DNA from: an uncultured Polyangiaceae bacterium
GTDB lineage: Bacteria > Myxococcota_A > Polyangia > Polyangiales > Polyangiaceae
DNA length: 5,792 bases
Assembly (NCBI GenBank): GCA_938004815.1
Contig: CALKVR010000148.1
Location: 1-5,792 of the forward strand
Direction: 5' to 3'
In this document: piece by piece, positions 5,638-5,792 of the stretch
Layout: every line of letters starts with the position of its first letter
Position numbering within the stretch: the stretch's first letter is position 1
The notes under the pieces: generated by a model
The model's input: the letters and a program-made list of their open reading frames with translations, nothing else
What the model was told of the DNA's origin: nothing
Database searches by the model: none
Position numbers and translations under genes: made by a program

Positions 5638-5671
5638 GCGGTCGGGCACTCGGATTGCACTTTACGACCGC
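5638..5671 (+). repeat. Inverted repeat abutting a lipoprotein start codon
   Basis: GCGGTCG (5638-5644) and CGACCGC (5665-5671) are exact reverse complements, 20 nt apart. The right arm ends directly at the ATG at 5672. This is either an operator-like site or a leader stem-loop. It begins 3 nt after the stop of the YtxH-like gene and lacks a following T-run. Confidence 0.45.
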
Positions 5672-5792
5672 ATGACCAAACATCACGCCGCACTCGCCGT
5701 GCTCTCGCTCCTCGGATGCCCGAGCGAGCAGGAGGCACCGGGCGCCAACACGGATCCGCTCGGCGGCATCGGCACGGGGCAGGGCTCGGTGG
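5672..5792 (+). CDS. Predicted lipoprotein, N-terminal part only
   Basis: Forty codons are visible before the right edge. The product starts MTKHHAALAVLSLLGC, a short signal peptide with a textbook lipobox (LLGC, Cys16). Pro-Ser-Glu and a Gly-rich linker (PGANTDPLGGIGTGQGS) follow. A Shine-Dalgarno sequence is not evident; the upstream bases form the right arm of an inverted repeat. No function can be assigned from the visible part. The DPLG-G segment vaguely echoes DPLGDGG in the 76-aa secreted protein upstream, which may be chance. It starts 37 nt after the YtxH-like gene and could belong to the same transcript or begin a new unit. Confidence 0.78.
   Translation, partial: MTKHHAALAVLSLLGCPSEQEAPGANTDPLGGIGTGQGSV

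Overview
The window looks like chromosomal DNA from a high-GC myxobacterium (Myxococcota, probably order Polyangiales). Three things point there: strong G/C bias at third codon positions, a high density of predicted lipoproteins with short Cys-rich motifs, and a small lipoprotein resembling the myxobacterial DUF6184 group. The genus cannot be fixed from this stretch. No tRNA, rRNA, CRISPR array or transposase was seen.

The left half (1-3618) is a minus-strand run of three predicted lipoproteins with short gaps. In transcription order they are a 132-aa Cys-rich lipoprotein (3618-3220), a 204-aa lipoprotein of unknown role (3198-2584), and a very large lipoprotein that runs off the left edge (2540-1; 846 codons visible). 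The large protein carries an N-terminal beta-rich domain and an alpha/beta-hydrolase nucleophile elbow (GVSMGG, Ser340). Likely acid and base residues appear only about 410-490 residues later, and the interval holds a Cys-rich module and two EF-hand-type loops. Long open frames on the opposite strand here are GC-driven shadows.

A 191-bp divergent intergenic region (3619-3809) separates this run from a plus-strand series. That series is a 76-aa secreted Ser/Thr/Val-rich small protein (3810-4040), a GlsB/YeaQ/YmgE-type membrane protein (4104-4391), a ferritin-like four-helix protein (4460-4951), a second GlsB-type protein (5021-5284), a YtxH-like single-span membrane protein (5296-5634), and the start of another lipoprotein (5672 to the right edge). 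The middle four have the look of an envelope or general-stress cassette; this role is inferred from family membership.

The most striking non-coding signal is a perfect 13-bp inverted repeat (4087-4099 / 4109-4121). It places the ATG of the first GlsB-type gene in a 9-nt apical loop and its weak ribosome-binding site in the stem. Smaller hairpins overlap the ribosome-binding site of the ferritin-like gene and of the large lipoprotein, and others lie just upstream of the second GlsB gene and the last lipoprotein gene. This suggests, but does not prove, control of several of these genes through folding at the translation start.
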